This document shows positions 36,214 through 39,817 of a stretch of 39,817 nt of DNA, piece after piece (position 1 is the stretch's first letter; every line of letters begins with the position of its first letter). The notes beneath the pieces were generated by a model. The model saw nothing but the letters and a program-made list of their open reading frames with translations. It was not told where the DNA came from and did not search any database. Source of the DNA: CAKMMH01 sp927798255 (GTDB lineage Bacteria > Bdellovibrionota_C > UBA2361 > CAKMMH01); NCBI GenBank assembly GCA_034180415.1, contig JAXFOK010000046.1:1-39817 (forward strand), in the 5' to 3' direction. Both the position numbers and the translations under genes were made by a program.

Positions 36214-36486
36214 CTAGAACTCAACATCATGCTCTTGTTCGATGTACATCTTAACAGTAACTCCATTAAGCTTTTCTCTGATCTTCTCTCGGATAGCCTC
36301 GGCTTCGAGGGGATTTCTGAGACCATCAATCTGTATGGTTGTGTTGCTTTCGATACTTGAATTGCTGATATCAAGTTCTCGATATCGAAATCCTGTCTTG
36401 AAAACCCCTTCATGACCAATATAAGTTGCTAGTTCTGTAAGCTCACTTGTATCACACTCTCGGTTAATTTCGTATATTGCAATCAT
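36214..36486 (-). CDS. Unrecognised 90-aa soluble protein, strong ribosome site, high G+C
   Basis: A 90-residue acidic protein beginning MIAIYEINRECDTSELTELA, with ELDISNSSIESNTTIQIDGL in the middle and a C-terminal EKIREKLNGVTVKMYIEQE. The beta-alpha-beta feel suggests a small compact fold. A full GGAGG ribosome site precedes the ATG. G+C is about 40-45% where counted, against about 25% in the glycan operon, and codon use differs accordingly. The overlapping open frame on the same strand at 36186-36419 lacks a ribosome site and is a shadow. I do not recognise the family. Confidence 0.78.
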   Translation of the reverse strand: MIAIYEINRECDTSELTELATYIGHEGVFKTGFRYRELDISNSSIESNTTIQIDGLRNPLEAEAIREKIREKLNGVTVKMYIEQEHDVEF

Positions 36487-36598
36487 ACAAAACCTCCTTA
36501 GTAAAACCTTAGTTGAGAAATATGTATAAACGAAATTAAATATATTACTATAAAAATATAAAAAAGCTAGTATGGAAATTAAAGAAATATTAATATTT

Positions 36599-37015
36599 TT
36601 ACTCTACTTCATTAGCTTCTAAGAATAAAGATTGCTCTAAAGAGTTAAAAAAGTTTTGATAAGTTATTGGATTGGATATTGCAGAGTAACCAGATTGGGC
36701 ATTTAATCTTACAATTGTTTTTTTACCTTGAGTGCGTACTGTTGCTGTAACTTTTGAGCCATTTGAAAAAGATGTGCCACTTACAAGCCCTAGTTTTTCA
36801 TCTGTTTTTTCAATCATAAATCCTAAGTCTTGCATGGTAGAAAGTAGAGCTTGCATAACCATTGTTTTGTTACTAGTGTCAAATGAACGCGATTGATAAT
36901 TACGCATTTGAACTTGAGTATGAGGAGTTCCAAGAATGTTATCTCTTGTCGTAACACAAGCGTTTAATGATAATGTCAAAAATATAATAAGTAATAAATT
37001 TATTTTATTTTTCAT
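36599..37015 (-). CDS. Small outer-membrane-type lipoprotein, paralogue of the next upstream gene
   Basis: A 138-residue lipoprotein. The signal peptide ends in LSLNAC, giving lipidated Cys20. The body carries VMQALLSTMQDLGFMIEKTD followed by KLGLVSG and a beta-rich half (KVTATVRTQGKKTIVRLNAQ). The same DLGF...E..LG pattern occurs in the upstream lipoprotein, so the two are likely diverged duplicates. It is the last of three tandem lipoprotein genes and has an AGGAG ribosome site. Function unknown; envelope stability is inference. Confidence 0.85.
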   Translation of the reverse strand: MKNKINLLLIIFLTLSLNACVTTRDNILGTPHTQVQMRNYQSRSFDTSNKTMVMQALLSTMQDLGFMIEKTDEKLGLVSGTSFSNGSKVTATVRTQGKKTIVRLNAQSGYSAISNPITYQNFFNSLEQSLFLEANEVE

Positions 37016-37033
37016 ATTTATTTGTAAACTCCT

Positions 37034-37648
37034 TTAAATATTATGTGCTGTAAGAAATAAAGAAGAGGCTAATTTATCAAAAAATTCTTGATATATTTCT
37101 CTATCTAAAATTCTCTCATATCGTTTTTCACCTTTATTGTTCCAAATAATTCTTGAAAACTCCGCTCTCACATTAAAGCCTTTGTTGGTTTTTGATTTTG
37201 TAACAACAAGCGTCATGTAAATTTTTTGAACGGTGTCATATACATAATCATTATCTGTTTCGATATAAGATGAACCTTTAGAGTGATGGCGATGATGGCG
37301 TCTATCATAATGGTCATTTGCAGCTGCACTTAATATATCAAGTATTGTAAAAGCAACAGATAAAGACTGATTAACTTGTAAATTGTCAGCCTCTCTATCT
37401 TTTTCCGCACTAAAGAATCCAAGATTAGATTCTGTCTCTTGCACGTTAAATCCTAAATCTTGAAGCACCTGAAGTGCTGCTTCTAAAATTTGAGTTTGAT
37501 TTTTTGCTTCAAATCTTTTGGTCTCTAGTTGACGGCGAGCAAGATACTGAGGGTCAAGTTTGTAGTAATCTTCATAAAAGGTGCAACTTGAAAATGATAG
37601 TATTAGTAAAACAGATATAATAATTGTATAAAAGGTTTTAAATTTCAT
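37034..37648 (-). CDS. Lipoprotein with the same DLGF repeat region
   Basis: A 204-residue lipoprotein with lipobox SFSSC at Cys22. Residues about 50-80 (QILEAALQVLQDLGFNVQET then NLGFFSAEKDRE) align with the downstream lipoprotein. A middle insert has a striking HYDRRHHRHHSKGSS histidine/arginine-rich stretch (about 115-130), a possible metal-binding or flexible segment. The C terminus resembles its paralogue (FFDKLASSLFLTA). It is the second gene of the lipoprotein operon, with 18-base and 23-base gaps to its neighbours. No clear ribosome site is visible. Confidence 0.85.
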   Translation of the reverse strand: MKFKTFYTIIISVLLILSFSSCTFYEDYYKLDPQYLARRQLETKRFEAKNQTQILEAALQVLQDLGFNVQETESNLGFFSAEKDREADNLQVNQSLSVAFTILDILSAAANDHYDRRHHRHHSKGSSYIETDNDYVYDTVQKIYMTLVVTKSKTNKGFNVRAEFSRIIWNNKGEKRYERILDREIYQEFFDKLASSLFLTAHNI

Positions 37649-37671
37649 TATATTTACTATTTATTAATAAG

Positions 37672-38076
37672 TTAGAAAGAAGATGTCCTATAAGCAAAGT
37701 CTCTAACTTTATTATTTTTATCAAACTTAACGATAATGGTTAAAGTTCTTTGAGTTGTTGAAGATGTCCTACTTCTATTATCATAGCTATATAAAAGTAC
37801 CCAAACGCCATGTCCACTAGATGATGACTCAACGTTTGTTGAAACTTTATCATACACCCAAGTTTCTCTTCTTTGGTCATCAGTTGTAACCATATTTGGA
37901 CTTCCTAGCACTTCTACAACATCTGATGATGACATTCCGATTCTTATTTCTCTTTGTACTGTTGCAATTGACAATCTATCTTCATTAGGAACATATCTTC
38001 TTCTCTGGGTGCAAGCGTTAAGAGTTAAAAGAATAGTTAAAACAAATAATACATTAAAAATCCTTTTTAAATTCAT
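37672..38076 (-). CDS. SmpA/OmlA (BamE-like) domain lipoprotein
   Basis: A 134-residue lipoprotein with lipobox LTLNAC at Cys22. After it, REIRIGMSSSDVVEVLGSPN is the hallmark helix-turn of the SmpA/OmlA fold, and ETWVYDK and IIVKFDKNNKVRDF complete the small beta domain. BamE is a lipoprotein of the outer-membrane beta-barrel assembly machine, but many SmpA/OmlA lipoproteins are not BamE. It leads the three-gene lipoprotein operon, with an AAGGT ribosome site. The serine-rich SSSSGHGVWVLL insert is unusual. Confidence 0.86.
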   Translation of the reverse strand: MNLKRIFNVLFVLTILLTLNACTQRRRYVPNEDRLSIATVQREIRIGMSSSDVVEVLGSPNMVTTDDQRRETWVYDKVSTNVESSSSGHGVWVLLYSYDNRSRTSSTTQRTLTIIVKFDKNNKVRDFAYRTSSF

Positions 38077-38387
38077 ATTAAGTTACCTTCTTTAGAAATA
38101 CTTATAAAAAACATACACCTAATAAGTATATAAGTATTTTAATAGCATCTAAGGATATGGCAAGATAAGAAAGTAACTTATTAAAATGATTGATAATTTT
38201 AAGAATCCTGTCTAATTTAAAGTGATAATTTAAAATAGACGTAAATATTTGTTACAAATATAATTATTATGTCTAATATAAATTATAAGTTTAAATATAA
38301 CACGATTTTTGTAAAATTTGTGTCATGTTAAGGAAATATTGATTATTTGATATCTAAAAGAACTGGCATAAAAAAGAGTATCTAAAC
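38077..38387. other. Intergenic region between the lipoprotein operon and the ATPase pseudogene
   Basis: A 311-base A+T-rich divergent region with no open frame. It should hold the lipoprotein operon promoter on the minus strand and that of the ATPase on the plus strand, but no promoter is distinct. The only structure is the inverted repeat at 38210-38240. Confidence 0.45.
38210..38240. repeat. 12-bp inverted repeat with one mismatch
   Basis: GTCTAATTTAAA (38210-38221) and TTTAAAATAGAC (38229-38240) pair with one mismatch around a GTGATAA loop. There is no T-run, so it is more operator-like than terminator-like. The right half resembles the sequence at 246-266. Confidence 0.5.
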
Positions 38388-39629
38388 ATGGTATATATTA
38401 AGAGAGCAATAACATCTGTCATTAAAAAAAGATTACAAACTAGTAAATGTTTACTTCTTACATGTGCTAGACAAGTAGGGAAATCTACACTTATTAAGCA
38501 TACATTTCCAAATTTTAATAAAGCAAATTTTGATGATAATTTAACAAGACTTCAAGCAAAATAAGAACCTAAACTTTTCTTTTTAAATAATCCTTGTCCA
38601 CTTTTTATTGATGAAGTACAAAAAGAAAAAAATATTTTTGATGAAATTAAACTTCGAGTTGATGATTCTGAAGAAAGAGGAAATTTTATATTATCAGGTT
38701 CTCAAAAATTAGAGTTAATGAGCGATATAAGTGAATCGCTCGCGGGTAGAGTTTCTATTTTAGAACTTTTAGGACTTTCACTAAGAGAAATTTTTGATGT
38801 TGATTTTAATAATTATTTTATTCCAACAAATTCTTATTTAAAAAATAGAGAAACTTGTTTAACAAAATATACCGAAACTGACATTTAGAAAATTATTCAC
38901 AAAGGAATGTACCCAGAACTTTATGATGTCATAGATAAAAATTGGAAAGATTTTTATGCTTCTTATATTGCAACATATATTGAAAGAGATATTAATTCAC
39001 TTATTATGACAGATTCTTTAACATTTACAAAATTTTTGACGATACTTGCAGCACGCAGTGGGCAAGTTTTGAATTATTCAAATATTTCTAATGAAGTTGA
39101 TGTTAGCGTTCCAACAATAAAAAAATGGATCTTAATTTTAGAACGCACAGGAATAATTTATATATTAAAACCATATAGTACTAGCGTATTATCAAGATCT
39201 ATAAAATCTCCTAAAATTTATTTTAGAGACACAGGGCTTCTTTGCTATCTTACTAAATATAATTCTTCTGATACACTTAAGGATAGTGCGTTTGCAGGAA
39301 ATGTTTTTGAAACATTTGTAGTTTCTGAAATTTTAAAATCATATAGTAATGCTGGGGAAGATTATACATTTAATATTTTTTATTACAGAGGAAAAGATAA
39401 AAAGATATCTAAAGAAAATGAAATTGATTTAATAATTGAAGAAGATGGTATACTGTATCCAGTAGAAATCAAGATGACAGGAAATCCAAAGGTAAGTATG
39501 GGAAGTGCAAATGAAATTCTTAGCGAAATCCCTTCTAAGAAATTAGGCCTAGGTGTTATTCTTTGCCTAATAGATAAAAAGACGTATTTAAGAGAGAATT
39601 TGGTAGCGCTTCCTATTGAATATATATAA
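38388..39629 (+). pseudogene. AAA_14/DUF4143 ATPase gene with two nonsense codons
   Basis: One frame of 414 codons from ATG 38388 to the stop at 39629, interrupted by TAA at 38562-38564 and TAG at 38886-38888. Before the first stop, CARQVGKSTLIKHTF is the Walker A of the DUF4143 ATPase family. Between them lie PLFIDEVQ (Walker B), FILSGSQKLELM and SESLAGRVSILELLGLS. After the TAG comes KIIHKGMYPELY and the DUF4143 C-terminal half, still open as 240 codons from ATG 38907. In the family the TAG position is usually Trp (W-x-I-I-x-x-G-x-x-P-E), and the TAA is one C-to-T change from CAA. Members are accessory ATPases of unclear function, often near toxin or mobile genes. Confidence 0.85.
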
Positions 39630-39817
39630 AACTACCTTCCCGACCTAGCTATCGAGACACATAGATTTTTATGTTTCCTTTTGGCTCATAATTAGATGTC
39701 AGTGAAAATATGTAGATGAAAAAAATATATAAAAATATGAATCTAAAAAAACCGAAGTGATAATAAAACAAGATAGTTCTAAAAATCAATAAAAATATCA
39801 TATTTATTTGATAAATA
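39630..39817. other. Non-coding right edge
   Basis: No coding frame, structured RNA or repeat is evident in the last 188 bases; the sequence is A+T-rich after a short mixed segment (ACCTTCCCGACC). Confidence 0.4.

Noticed and set aside
36186..36419. 77-codon minus-strand open frame overlapping the 90-aa gene
   Set aside because: It has no ribosome site and lies inside and beyond the well-supported gene in another frame.
1..39817. CRISPR array, tRNA or rRNA genes
   Set aside because: I found no regularly spaced repeats and no cloverleaf or conserved rRNA segments on either strand by reading; a covariance-model scan would settle this.

Overview
The window is a very A+T-rich stretch (about 25-30% G+C by eye) of a Gram-negative bacterial chromosome. 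The Gram-negative call rests on an RND drug-efflux pair, several lipoproteins including a BamE/SmpA-like one, a class III type IV pilin signal, and LPS/surface-glycan genes. TAA, TAG and TGA all act as stops. The HDOD protein, the pilin, and the zinc-protease / transglutaminase-7TM / ATP-grasp trio would fit a low-GC member of the broad proteobacterial/deltaproteobacterial assemblage, but I cannot place it to a phylum from this window alone.

Layout. 1-5.0 kb: the 3' end of peptide deformylase and an RND efflux operon (membrane-fusion lipoprotein plus AcrB-like pump). 5.06-5.27 kb: a non-coding, hairpin-rich, MITE-like element. 5.3-7.9 kb: a type III-like DNA methyltransferase followed by a DUF1016/YhcG nuclease gene broken by one frameshift. 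8.0-8.8 kb: a HAD phosphatase. 8.8-12.4 kb (minus): a signalling operon (coiled-coil protein, hybrid histidine kinase, HDOD-GAF protein), divergent from a type IV pilin gene with a strong terminator. 13.3-17.1 kb: retropepsin-like protease, inactive transglutaminase with seven membrane helices, ATP-grasp ligase, then maf. 17.2-17.9 kb (minus): an unrecognised gene. 18.2-22.8 kb: a YhaO/YhaN (SbcD/SbcC-like) nuclease-ATPase pair. 22.9-24.3 kb (minus): an unrecognised gene and a WaaE-like glycosyltransferase. 24.5-25.8 kb: a decayed gene and two small unknown genes. 26.1-31.0 kb: a large membrane protein, a broken GT39-type membrane glycosyltransferase gene and an acyltransferase. 31.1-36.1 kb: a tightly packed five-gene glycan operon (GT2, epimerase, nucleotidyltransferase, membrane-kinase fusion, HAD phosphatase). 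36.2-38.1 kb (minus): a small unknown gene and three tandem lipoprotein genes. 38.4-39.6 kb: an AAA/DUF4143 ATPase gene with two in-frame stops.

Two themes run through the window. First, gene decay: four genes are broken (two frameshifts, both in homopolymers, and five in-frame stops), and each stop is one transition away from a plausible sense codon (CAA, CAG or TGG). This looks like AT-biased erosion of accessory genes. Second, cell-surface functions dominate the intact accessory genes: efflux, pilus, envelope lipoproteins and glycan assembly. The best candidates for poorly described biology are the protease/transglutaminase-7TM/ATP-grasp trio, the membrane-kinase fusion with its activated-sugar operon, the YhaN-like ATPase with a long C-terminal extension, and the nested palindromic element at about 5.1 kb.
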